Made by a program: the position numbers and the translations under genes. Shown piece after piece: positions 1 to 6,936 of a stretch of 13,618 nt of DNA; position 1 is the first letter of the stretch; the number at the start of each line of letters is the position of its first letter. The notes beneath the pieces were generated by a model. It ran no database searches. It saw nothing but the letters and a program-made list of their open reading frames with translations, and was not told where the DNA came from. The stretch is from the NCBI GenBank assembly GCA_009668925.1, contig SBEK01000116.1, positions 1 to 13,618 of the forward strand, given 5' to 3'. Source of the stretch: Deltaproteobacteria bacterium. Its GTDB lineage: Bacteria; Desulfobacterota; Syntrophia; Syntrophales; Smithellaceae.

Positions 1-746
1 CCATGAATCATGTAATGCAGAAACGCTCCACCCAATACGCCGCCCGCCGCCAGCAGGCTCAGCGGTTTCAACCAGCTCTTCCAGATCGTCACCGACCACG
101 GCACACTCGGATCTTTATGAATGTCGGCATAGACAGCCGGTTTTTCCTTGAGCACATACATGAAGTGCGTACCGCCGACATATTTATCGCCATACGTCGC
201 GGCGTCGCCACCGAGTTTTTCCACCCGCTTGGCGGCCGCCTTCAGGACGTCTTCCTTCAAACCCCATTTCAGGGCACCGGTGGGACAGGCCTTCACGCAG
301 GCCGGTTCCAGATTGTTGGTAATCCGACTTTCGCACATATCACATTTGTAAACCTTGTCCGTCCTGGCGTCATAACGCGGAATTTCAAACGGGCAGGCGG
401 AGACGCATTCCTTGCAGCCGATGCAAATTTCGCGGTTGAGTCCGACCGTTTTCGTTTCTTTATTGTAGTAAAGAGCGCCGCTCGGACAAACGGTGACGCA
501 CGCGGCGTCGGTGCAATGCATGCATGCCTCTTTGCGGAAGAGCCATTTGACATTGCCTTTATCGTCCACCATATCCTGATAGTGGATAAGCATATACGTG
601 CTCGGATTTAGCGTCGGCGGGTTCTGGTAAGTGCCCCGGTTCTCCGTCTGCGAAGCCTTCAGCGCGTTCCACTGTTTACAGGCGAGCTGGCAGCCGCGGC
701 AGGCGGTACATTTCGAATCGTCGTATAATTTAATCTTCTCGGTCAT
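1..746 (-). CDS. fdhB: Formate dehydrogenase iron-sulfur (beta) subunit, 3' end cut by window edge
   Basis: This is the electron-transfer subunit of the exported formate dehydrogenase. It should pass electrons from the catalytic subunit towards a membrane partner. 248 residues are visible, starting MTEKIKLYDD, and the frame is still open at the left edge. Four ferredoxin-like cysteine groups can be read: C13-x2-C16-x2-C19-x3-C23, then CMHCTDAACVTVCP, CIGCKECVSACP, and CDMC followed by PACVKACP. This is the four-[4Fe-4S] arrangement of FdnH/HybA-type subunits. The last visible stretch, from about residue 222 (WLKPLSLLAAGGVLGG), is hydrophobic and probably begins the C-terminal membrane anchor known in FdnH. 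The subunit has no signal peptide of its own, so co-export with the Tat-signal-bearing FdhA is expected. The start follows the fdhA stop by one base, and its GGGGGTG ribosome-binding site lies inside the fdhA end, implying translational coupling. A cytochrome b subunit may follow outside the window. Confidence 0.93.
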   Translation of the reverse strand, partial: MTEKIKLYDDSKCTACRGCQLACKQWNALKASQTENRGTYQNPPTLNPSTYMLIHYQDMVDDKGNVKWLFRKEACMHCTDAACVTVCPSGALYYNKETKTVGLNREICIGCKECVSACPFEIPRYDARTDKVYKCDMCESRITNNLEPACVKACPTGALKWGLKEDVLKAAAKRVEKLGGDAATYGDKYVGGTHFMYVLKEKPAVYADIHKDPSVPWSVTIWKSWLKPLSLLAAGGVLGGAFLHYMIH

Positions 747-747
747 C

Positions 748-3700
748 TTACTTCACCCCCTTCTTCACAACGTTCACCATGAAGGCTTTACTCTCCGGAA
801 TCATGGTGTTGGCATCGCCGATGGTCGGAACCAACAGATTTGCCGCATCGCCGTGCGTGAAGATCTCGGCTTTTTTATCGCCCGGATTGTATTTCCGGTC
901 TTTGGTGGTAATCCAGCCGAAATGCCACGGAATGCCGACTTCGTGAATGGGATTATCTTTGTCCTCGTTAATGATGAATGGTTTGAAACGCGGCGTAACA
1001 ATAGCCGTAGCTTCCACTTCCCCGCGCGCCGAACTGACGATACATTTATCGCCGTTTTTAATGTCCTTTAGTTTGGCCAGTTCCTGGCTGATTTCAACGA
1101 ACATGCCCGGTTGCATTTCGGCAAGCCAGGGACACCAGCGGGTCAGAACGCCCGTCTGCCAGTGTTCACTGACGCGATATGTGCACCCGATAAACGGGAA
1201 CCGCGGATCGCAACTTGCCACACCCGAGTAAACATCGAGATCAGAGCCAACGCCCTTCTTGTCAAAACGCTTAATGACCGGATTGTTCTTCTGCGGAGAC
1301 ATCAGGTTCTTCTCGATCGGGCATTCCAGCGGTTCGTAATGCTCGGGGAAGGGACCATCGGCCAAACCCGGGCCATAGAGACTGGCTACGCCGTCCGGTT
1401 TCATGATGAAAGGAGGCCGGCCCTTGCCGGGATCGCCTGCTCCATCCGGGACATCGCCCACCCATTTTTCGCCGTTCCATTTGATGACGGCGCGGGATGG
1501 ATCCCAGGGTTTGCCGTTTAAATCCACGGAGGCGCCATTGTAAATGATGCGGCGATTGACGGGCCACGACCAGGCCCATTCCGAGAATAAGCCAAGTCCC
1601 GTGGGATCAGCCTGCCCGCGGCGCATGGGCAAAATACCCTTGTCCTGGGTCACCGATCCGGCATAGACCCAGCAGCCCGACGACGTGGAGCCGTCATCCT
1701 GCAGCCATGCAAACGTCGGAACCAGATCTCCTTTCTTGAATTCTCTGAACTCGCCTTTTTTCGTCGGGTTTTCCACTTTCTTGTCCACAAGGAAAAAGCC
1801 GTTGATTTCGGCAGCGACCTTGCGCGGATCGTAGTGGTATTCTTTACCGACCATTTTACCGTACGGCCAGGTCAGCTCCGTAATGGCCTCCTTGAGGGGA
1901 CCGCCTTTCTTTTCATAGAGCTCTTTGACCTTGAAGAAGATTTCGCTCATGATGTCGCCGTCGGGCAGAGAATTACCCACAGCCTTGACTGCCTTATAAC
2001 GCCACTGCTGAAGCCGGCCGCTGTTGGCGATACTGCCCTCTTTTTCAATGGAAGACGCGCAGGGCAACATGAAGACTTCCGTCTTGATCTTCGCCGGATC
2101 CATGCCCGGACCGCGCCAGAATGAACCGGTTTCGTTGTCGAACAGGTTGACGTTGACCATCCAGTCGAGTTTGCCCAAAGCCTGGCGGACTTTGTTGGAG
2201 TGCGCACCGGAACACGCCGGGTTCATGCCCCAGGCGAAGAAGCCGGTGAACTTGCCTTTGTACATATCGTCAAAAATCTGCAGCCAGGAATAGTTCGCGC
2301 CGTCATCGAGTTTGGGCATGATTTTGTAAGCCTCTTCAAGGCTCATGCCTGTGCCGTACATGGAGCGCAGGAAGCTCGCCGAATACTTCGGAAAATTTTT
2401 CCACCAGTTGAGCGAATCTTTTTCCTTGGTTTTGGGTGTGCGCTTCTCGTTGTAATCTTTCAGCGTCGGAAGCGAAGCCGTGGGGGCTCCCAGATAGCCC
2501 GGCCAGATGTGGAACAACAGGCCGTGATCGGTGGAACCCTGAACGTTGGATTCGCCTCTCATCGCTGCAACGCCGCCGCCGGCAATGCCCATGTTCCCCA
2601 GAAGCAGCTGAATGATGCACATGGTGCGGATATTCTGCGTCCCAACGGTATGCTGGGTCCAGCCCATTGCATAGAGATCCACGCCGGCTTTATCCGGTTT
2701 ACCCGTCGAACCGTACAGTTTATAAACTTCAACCAATTTTTCCTTTGGGCAGCCGGTGATTCGGGAAACGAGCTCCGGCGTGTAACGGGAATAATGTTTC
2801 TTCAAGAGTTGGAAAACGCAGTTCGGGTCTTTCAGACTCTTGTCCTTTTTAACGACACCTGCTGCATCCGTCTGGTAGGACCAGGTGTCTTTTTCATATT
2901 TCCCGTTGGTTAAGCCTGAGAAGACTCCCTTGTTGTCGCCGGGCATCCTGAAGGCGGGATTCACGAGGAAGCTTGCGTTCGTGTAATTCCTGACATACTC
3001 CTCAAAGTACAGCTTATTTTCCAGGATATATTTAATCATACCGCCCAGAAACGCGATATCCGTTCCCGAACGAAGGGGCGCATACAGATGCGCCTTGGCG
3101 GCGGATTGGGTAAAGCGCGGATCAACGCAAATGATCTTTGCGCCGCGCTTGTCGACAGCATCCTGTATCCATTTCCAGGATACGGGATGATTGGAGGCGG
3201 GATTGCTCCCCATGATCAAAAATACATCACTGTTTTTAAAATCGACCCAGTGATTGGTCATTGCGCCACGTCCGAACGACTCTGCCAGAGCCGGTACAGT
3301 TGGACTGTGTCAGATACGGGCCTGATGTTCGATGTAGACCAGGCCCAACCCCCTCAGGAATTTTTGATATGTAAAGCATTCTTCGAGATCCATCGCTGCG
3401 GAGCCGACGGAGGCAATGCCGTCTGTACGGTTAACAACTTCACCTTTGGCATTGATTTTCTTAAAACTGGCATCACGGCTTTTCTTCACATTTTCCGCGA
3501 TCTTTTCAAAGGCCCATTCCCACTCCACTTCTTTCCATTCGGTGGCGAACGGCGCACGATAAAGCGGTTTGCCAAGACGATTTTCATTGACGGCCATCTG
3601 ATAGATCGAACCGCCCTTACTGCACAGCGATCCCCTGCTGATAGGGCTGTCCGGATCCCCCTCCGTGTTGATGACCTTCCCGTCGCGTACGGACACGATA

Positions 3701-3867
3701 ATGCTGCATCCCACGGAACAGTATGGACAAATCGTTGTGGTTTCTTTGGCGTACTTAATTTTCAGCTGCTGGGCATGCGCGGTTGTCGGCTTCAGGCTGA
3801 TGCCCAAACCGCTGACCGCCGCGACAGCGCCGGAAAGTTTCAAGAAACCTCTTCTGCTGACGTTCAT
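748..3867 (-). CDS. fdhA: Exported selenocysteine formate dehydrogenase, catalytic subunit (FdnG-like)
   Basis: This is the catalytic subunit of a periplasm-facing formate dehydrogenase of 1039 residues that binds Mo- or W-bis-MGD and one [4Fe-4S] cluster. The reading frame crosses a UGA at 3310-3312. The context ARI-U-HSPTV then GRGAMTNHW matches the FdnG active site, so the UGA is read as Sec186, the metal ligand, not as a stop. The N-terminus MNVSRRGFLKLSG is a twin-arginine signal with likely cleavage after AHA (residue 32). The cluster motif is C47-x2-C50-x3-C54-x27-C82, followed by K84, as in the MopB family. The length is close to E. coli FdnG (about 1015). The start is supported by a GGAGAAGGG ribosome-binding site. 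fdhB follows after one base. Gene callers that stop at UGA would split it into an N-terminal fragment (3310-3867) and an 837-residue remainder (748-3261). Confidence 0.95.
3277..3312 (-). promoter_or_regulatory. Sec UGA codon and putative SECIS hairpin of the exported fdhA
   Basis: The UGA codon is at 3310-3312. Counting U of UGA as 1, bases 13-21 can pair with 26-34 (two mismatches) around a GCUC loop; an alternative hairpin pairs bases 20-26 with 30-36. The apical pentamer at bases 22-26 is GCUCU, one change from the classical GGUCU, and sits exactly where GGUCU sits in the second fdhA of this window. The position fits bacterial SECIS elements, which lie within the coding region just after the codon. 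The structure is imperfect, so the hairpin is less certain than the Sec call, which rests on protein context. Confidence 0.7.
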
Positions 3868-4028
3868 GAATCCCTTCTCCTTTCCTCAGAAATTATATGC
3901 ATTCTTTTTCATGCTCTTCGACCTCAAACATCGACTTTTCCATGGAACCATCTTTTCAGGGAAAAGCATTAAGACAAAACAAGGCATTCCAAGCACGACG
4001 TTTTTTGAGAAAGTAACGCTTTGGCTGC
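3868..4028 (-). promoter_or_regulatory. Long 5' leader of the exported fdhA transcript, possibly structured
   Basis: If transcription starts just after the -10 box at 4035-4040, the mRNA has a leader of roughly 160 nt before the ATG at 3867. On the RNA strand three short helices can be drawn around one junction: ATGCT (3965-3969) with AGCAT (3911-3915), TTTTCC (3936-3941) with GGAAAA (3960-3965), and a TCGA/TCGA pair between 3918 and 3934. The helices are only 4-6 bp and two share a base. I do not recognise the Moco riboswitch consensus here. The leader itself is inferred from promoter position. Confidence 0.35.
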
Positions 4029-4034
4029 GCTTTT

Positions 4035-4063
4035 CTTATATATTCAACGTCAAGCGTTGTCAA
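4035..4063 (-). promoter_or_regulatory. Sigma70-type promoter of the exported fdhA-fdhB operon
   Basis: Read on the minus strand there is a perfect -35 TTGACA (4058-4063), a 17-base spacer and a -10 TATAAG (4035-4040). The expected start of transcription is near 4028, about 160 bases before the fdhA ATG. The palindromic operator at 4090-4109 lies upstream of the -35 box, a position more typical of activator binding. Confidence 0.7.
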
Positions 4064-4089
4064 CGAAAAATGTCAGTAATTTCCCCTAT

Positions 4090-4109
4090 TTATGTCATTT
4101 ATGGCATAA
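4090..4109. promoter_or_regulatory. Palindromic operator, copy 1 (exported fdhA / mosB operon region)
   Basis: The sequence is TTATGTCATTTATGGCATAA, an imperfect inverted repeat with half-sites TATGTCAT and ATGGCATA around TT. The same 18-bp core recurs upstream of modA and twice upstream of the second fdhA. It lies about 27 bases upstream of the fdhA -35 box and 164 bases before the -35 of the plus-strand operon, so either or both units could be controlled. The regulator is not in the window; a TunR- or ModE-type oxyanion regulator is a guess. Confidence 0.65.
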
Positions 4110-4167
4110 TGAAAACAACAATCAGAACGAAGTCCTACGAGAATTCAAAATTCCTGATGCAAAAAAA

Positions 4168-4186
4168 AATTGACTTTTGGTCAATT
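4168..4186. repeat. Interrupted palindrome with downstream T-tracts
   Basis: AATTGAC and GTCAATT form 7-bp perfect arms around TTTTG, preceded by a run of nine A and followed within 20 bases by two six-T tracts. No gene ends here on the plus strand, so it is probably not a terminator for a coding transcript. It could be a second regulator site or the end of a small RNA. Confidence 0.4.
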
Positions 4187-4272
4187 CAGGTCGAGGGTCT
4201 TTTTTGCTTTTTTGAAATATCGCCGCCGCATCCGTCCGCCAATCAGTCCGTCAGAAAATCACCTCCTATGGA

Positions 4273-4301
4273 TTGACATTCAGGGGCATCCCTCCTATAG
4301 T
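4273..4301 (+). promoter_or_regulatory. Sigma70-type promoter of the TiaS-like/mosB operon
   Basis: A perfect -35 TTGACA (4273-4278) is followed by a 17-base spacer and -10 TATAGT (4296-4301). The start of transcription would fall near 4308, leaving a leader of only about 14 bases that is mostly ribosome-binding site (GGAGG at 4309-4313). Confidence 0.7.
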
Positions 4302-4321
4302 TTGAGGCGGAGGAAAGAAGC

Positions 4322-5053
4322 ATGCGCGTTTTCGTTGGCTTTGATGACACGGATATTCCGGATTCGGCAATCGGCACAGGCAAACTTGCCAGGCGGTATG
4401 AACCGCTGATCCCCGCGGCTTGCAGCGTCAAGGGCGTCGTCCGTCAGCAGCTTCTGGTCGATCCGGCCATTCCTTACACCTCCCACAACAGTTCGGCCTG
4501 TGTGATCATCGAATGCCCGGACCTGTCTTTTATCAAGGTGCTCAAGAGCGCTGCCATAAACCACATTGAAGCCCTGTCTCTTCCCGGCAGCGACCCCGGA
4601 CTTTGTCTGGCGGCGGAAGGCGATTCAGCCTTGCCCGCGCTGCAATCTTTCGGACTCCTGTGCACATCCAGAATCGTGAGCCAGCAGGACGCGCGCCATG
4701 CGGCGGGACATGCCCACCTTTCCGGGCACGGAGGCACGAATGACGGCATCATCGGCGCGGCGGCGGCCGTCGGTTTGACCGTGGGCGGATGGAGCGGCCG
4801 TTTCATCGAATACGCCAACTTAAGAGCATTTCCCGACAGGATCGCTGTGAGCGAACTCCTGCAAAAAGGCATCCGGGTCGTGTCTCTGGATCGGGACGCC
4901 AGCTCGCCGCGCCCCGAGGATAGAGTCGATACCAAAGGCTGGCTAAGGCCCAGGCTCTGGGGACATGACGCAGTGCTCCCCGTAAAGCCCGCAGGCGCCG
5001 GTTTGTGGGAAAGCCTGGGAGAAAAACGAAACCCCGACAAACAAGAAATTTAG
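4322..5053 (+). CDS. TiaS-like (FDDTD) protein of unknown function, mosB operon
   Basis: A 243-residue protein resembling the N-terminal part of archaeal TiaS, the tRNA(Ile2) 2-agmatinylcytidine synthetase. Seen features are VGFDDTDIPDSAIGTGKLA at 5-23, matching the TiaS GIDDTDSP nucleotide-binding start; RQQLLVDPAIPYTSHNSSA at 41-59, which aligns with the TiaS RLNPNIPxKTRGNAA stretch; and GHGGTNDGIIGAAAAVGL at 135-152, like the TiaS NGRGLIGALAAIG motif. It ends at 243 residues, without the C-terminal OB-fold and zinc ribbon of TiaS that bind tRNA, so tRNA modification is unlikely. A nucleotide-dependent step in metal storage is an inference from context: a 76-residue protein and mosB follow in the same operon. 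The start has a strong GGAGG site 8 bases upstream. Confidence 0.75.
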   Translation: MRVFVGFDDTDIPDSAIGTGKLARRYEPLIPAACSVKGVVRQQLLVDPAIPYTSHNSSACVIIECPDLSFIKVLKSAAINHIEALSLPGSDPGLCLAAEGDSALPALQSFGLLCTSRIVSQQDARHAAGHAHLSGHGGTNDGIIGAAAAVGLTVGGWSGRFIEYANLRAFPDRIAVSELLQKGIRVVSLDRDASSPRPEDRVDTKGWLRPRLWGHDAVLPVKPAGAGLWESLGEKRNPDKQEI

Positions 5054-5061
5054 AGAGGTGC

Positions 5062-5292
5062 ATGATGTCAGGAAAAATATTTTACCGCGAACGGCATAAA
5101 GTGGGAACCAAAGAGAAAAAGCCGCGCTTCAAATTGGTGGCGGTGGCCGATATGAACATCACCTTTTACGCCGAACATCTGCGGAAGAAAGAGCTGGAGG
5201 AAATTGCGGCCGCTACCGGCGCCGATCTGATTTTGCTTGCCGCACCCAAAGGCGGGAAGATGAAGGAAGACGAGATTGCGGTTAAGGAATAG
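5062..5292 (+). CDS. Small conserved-looking protein of unknown function between the TiaS-like gene and mosB
   Basis: A 76-residue protein starting MMSGKIFYRER. I do not recognise the family. The first third is basic (RERHKVGTKEKKPRFK). The rest reads like a beta-alpha-beta unit: strand KLVAVADMNITFY, helix AEHLRKKELEEIAAATG, strand ADLILLAAP. There is no cysteine, signal peptide or membrane segment. The frame could extend upstream to 5005, but an AGAGAGGTG ribosome-binding site directly before 5062 favours this start (5065 is also possible). It begins 8 bases after the TiaS-like stop and ends 5 bases before mosB, so it is almost certainly cotranscribed and its product may act with MosB, for example as an assembly or regulatory partner. 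That role is inferred from position only. Confidence 0.75.
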   Translation: MMSGKIFYRERHKVGTKEKKPRFKLVAVADMNITFYAEHLRKKELEEIAAATGADLILLAAPKGGKMKEDEIAVKE

Positions 5293-5297
5293 ACATC

Positions 5298-6128
5298 ATG
5301 GCACTCTTCAGAGAACGGGATGGTCGCAGACTACATGTGAAAAGCAGACTCATGGGAGAGAGTCTGGTGGGCAAGACGTTTATGGAAAGCCTCAGCATCG
5401 CACCCCAGGAGAGGCTTTTTCCCGATGTCAACATCGTCAAGATCGGCGGGCAATCCATCTGTGACCGCGGCGTCAAAGCGCTGCCCGCGATCATGAAAGA
5501 AGTTGTCTCCAACAAGAAGAAACACAAAATTCTCCTGACGACGGGCGGCGGCACGCGCAGCCGTCATATTTATTCCATCGGACTGGAACTGGGCATGCCT
5601 ACGGGAATCATCGCCAAATTCGGCAGCTCCGTTTCCGAACAGAACGCCCTTTTAGTGGCAACACTCCTGGCCCCCTGGGGCGGCATAAAAATAGGCCATG
5701 ATGAAGTCACAAAGCTGTCCAATTACTTTGCCCAGGATTGTATCCCCGTCATGCACGGCATGCCGCCTTACGATTATTTTGCGCTGCCCGTTCCCAAATC
5801 GCGCATCCCCATTCACCGGACCGACGTCGGCACGCTTGTCATCGCCGATCTGATCGGCGCGAAGAGCTGCATTTTCGTCAAAGACGAGCGGGGACTGCAT
5901 ACGGACGATCCCAAGAAAAACAAGGAGGCGTCGTTCATTCCGGAAATCAGGGTGCAGGATCTTTTGAATAGAAACCTGGATGATCTCATTATTGAACGGC
6001 CTTGTCTGGAAATCCTGCAAAACAGCGAAGTTTTGGAAAAAATTCAGATTATTAACGGCCTGGAAAAAGGAAATCTGACGAAGGCCCTCGCCGGAAAGCC
6101 CGTCGGCACCATTATTTACAAATCTTAA
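5298..6128 (+). CDS. mosB: Molybdenum storage protein subunit, beta type (MosB-like)
   Basis: A 276-residue amino-acid-kinase-fold protein matching molybdenum storage protein (MoSto), which in Azotobacter uses ATP to pack molybdate or tungstate as polyoxometalate clusters inside an alpha3-beta3 cage. It follows the beta subunit closely as I recall it: VKIGGQS at 47-53, HKILLTTGGGTRSRHIYSI near 76-94, FGSSVSEQNA at 108-117, MPPYDYF at 155-161, HRTDVGTLVIAD at 173-184, FVKDERGLHTDDP at 193-205, and a conserved C-terminus with NGLEKGNLTKALAG (253-266) and VGTIIYKS. UMP kinase shares the fold, but MPPY and the C-terminal signature favour MoSto. An AAGGAA site precedes the start. No alpha-subunit gene is visible nearby, so the cage may be homomeric or the partner encoded elsewhere. 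Expected location is the cytoplasm. Confidence 0.92.
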   Translation: MALFRERDGRRLHVKSRLMGESLVGKTFMESLSIAPQERLFPDVNIVKIGGQSICDRGVKALPAIMKEVVSNKKKHKILLTTGGGTRSRHIYSIGLELGMPTGIIAKFGSSVSEQNALLVATLLAPWGGIKIGHDEVTKLSNYFAQDCIPVMHGMPPYDYFALPVPKSRIPIHRTDVGTLVIADLIGAKSCIFVKDERGLHTDDPKKNKEASFIPEIRVQDLLNRNLDDLIIERPCLEILQNSEVLEKIQIINGLEKGNLTKALAGKPVGTIIYKS

Positions 6129-6142
6129 ACGAATTTGTAAAT
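6114..6142. repeat. AT-rich inverted repeat over the mosB stop codon
   Basis: ATTTACAAAT (6114-6123) and ATTTGTAAAT (6133-6142) are perfect 10-bp arms around a 9-base loop that contains the mosB TAA. It sits in the short convergent gap before the DUF364 gene end at 6169. There is no T-tract on either side, so it is at best a weak terminator or an mRNA 3'-end stabiliser. Confidence 0.5.
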
Positions 6143-6168
6143 GCGACCCCCTTTAAGTACAAGGATGA

Positions 6169-6936
6169 TCAGAGCAGCACATTGACGAATCGCAGATAAG
6201 GCCGGAGCGCCGGCGTGCCCCCGCCCTCGGAGATAATCTGCAACACCCGGGCGGAATCCGTCACGACGGCGCCGCCCAATTGAGTCACCGGGGTGTCGTG
6301 AAAGATCTCGGCCGCCAGCGGCGTTGATGGACCCATCAGGACGGCTACGCGCGGCGATCCCAGCGCATCCATCGTTTCCTCAAATGTCTGATTGAGCAGA
6401 GTGGTGGCGGTGATGATTGCAATGTCGCATTCCTTAAGTGCGCGGAGGCGGTCTTCTGCCGGAAGCAAATCCAGACGTTCCGGATTCTTTTCGATGATGG
6501 TAAGCTGCGCGCCGGTTCGGCGAATACGATCCACAAGCGGTGAAAAAAGCCCGACCATGGCCACCTTTTCACCCGGCTGCAAATGGAAGGTTGTCGTCGC
6601 TTCCCGGTCCTCGCTTTTATCTTCAATCGGCTCGATGAGCGCATTGGCGGCGGCAAGCCCCATTGCCAAAGTCAGGGCGTTTTTGCCGTCGACAAGGTAT
6701 TGGAGAACCTTCGCAACACCGGAACCCGCATACGTTCCCGCCTCTTTCAGGAGCGTGCAGCCCGCGGGGGTATTATCGGGCAGCAACGCAGCGATGCCGG
6801 TCGCACCGCTGTCCAACTGGACGCCCACGTAGCTCAGTCCCAGGCGCAAATCGGAAATCGATTGGTCTTTCGCGCTGGATTCCAAGCGGTCATAAAGGCG
6901 CTTCAGTATTGTTCCGGGCTTCTGCATGGCCATCAT
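6169..6936 (-). CDS. DUF4213/DUF364 putative heavy-metal-chelation protein
   Basis: A 255-residue protein of the DUF364 family, often described as putative heavy-metal chelation proteins. The N-terminal part (about 10-95) has the DUF4213 pattern, including VGVQLDSGATGIAALLPD and GTYAGSGVAKVLQYL. The C-terminal part (about 115-255) looks Rossmann-like: GEKVAMVGLFSPLVDRIR, LTIIEKNPERLD, CDIAIITATTLLNQT and VAVLMGPSTPLAAEIF. There is no signal peptide or membrane segment, so it is cytoplasmic. Its start overlaps the FmdE-family stop in an ATGA (6933-6936), indicating translational coupling, and it is the last gene of the modABC unit. A role in handling molybdenum or tungsten, or a cofactor carrying it, is inferred from this context. 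The exact reaction is not known to me. ATGs at 6933 and 6927 are alternative starts. Confidence 0.85.
   Translation of the reverse strand: MMAMQKPGTILKRLYDRLESSAKDQSISDLRLGLSYVGVQLDSGATGIAALLPDNTPAGCTLLKEAGTYAGSGVAKVLQYLVDGKNALTLAMGLAAANALIEPIEDKSEDREATTTFHLQPGEKVAMVGLFSPLVDRIRRTGAQLTIIEKNPERLDLLPAEDRLRALKECDIAIITATTLLNQTFEETMDALGSPRVAVLMGPSTPLAAEIFHDTPVTQLGGAVVTDSARVLQIISEGGGTPALRPYLRFVNVLL

Larger units (their letters stand above)
3868..4321. other. Divergent intergenic region between the exported fdhA and the mosB operon
   Basis: These 454 bases hold no convincing gene. They contain the leader and sigma70-type promoter of fdhA on the minus strand, an 18-20 bp palindromic operator near the middle, an interrupted palindrome at 4168-4186 with T-tracts after it, and a sigma70-type promoter for the plus-strand operon at the right end. 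Short frames crossing it have no family resemblance and poor start contexts. The left two thirds are AT-rich compared with the flanking genes, as expected for a control region. Confidence 0.85.

Noticed and set aside
3..611. A 202-residue plus-strand frame at the left edge
   Set aside because: It lies opposite fdhB, which shows four ferredoxin cysteine motifs; the plus-strand translation resembles no family.
748..3261. A stand-alone 837-residue oxidoreductase starting MTNHWVDF
   Set aside because: The ATG lies inside the conserved FdnG active-site region and has no suitable start context; it is the part of fdhA downstream of the Sec UGA.
3310..3312. UGA as a nonsense mutation making fdhA a pseudogene
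   Set aside because: The codon falls exactly at the conserved Sec position with intact frames on both sides and the expected flanking residues; the same occurs in the second fdhA with a canonical SECIS.
3868..4028. Moco riboswitch in the fdhA leader
   Set aside because: I could not find the conserved Moco-motif blocks by eye; only short generic helices are present, so the leader is reported as possibly structured, without a class.
4259..4268. ATCACCTCCT, identical to the anti-Shine-Dalgarno end of 16S rRNA
   Set aside because: The match is about ten bases with no surrounding rRNA sequence; it reads as a strong ribosome-binding site on the minus strand but no start codon follows, so it is probably chance.
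3665..4276. A 203-residue plus-strand frame running through the intergenic region
   Set aside because: It starts inside the antisense of fdhA, crosses the promoters and operator, and has no ribosome-binding site or recognisable motif.
5298..6128. UMP kinase (PyrH) as the identity of the mosB product
   Set aside because: The fold is shared, but the MPPY motif, the FVKDERGLHTDDP region and the C-terminal signature follow MoSto beta, and the context is molybdenum handling.
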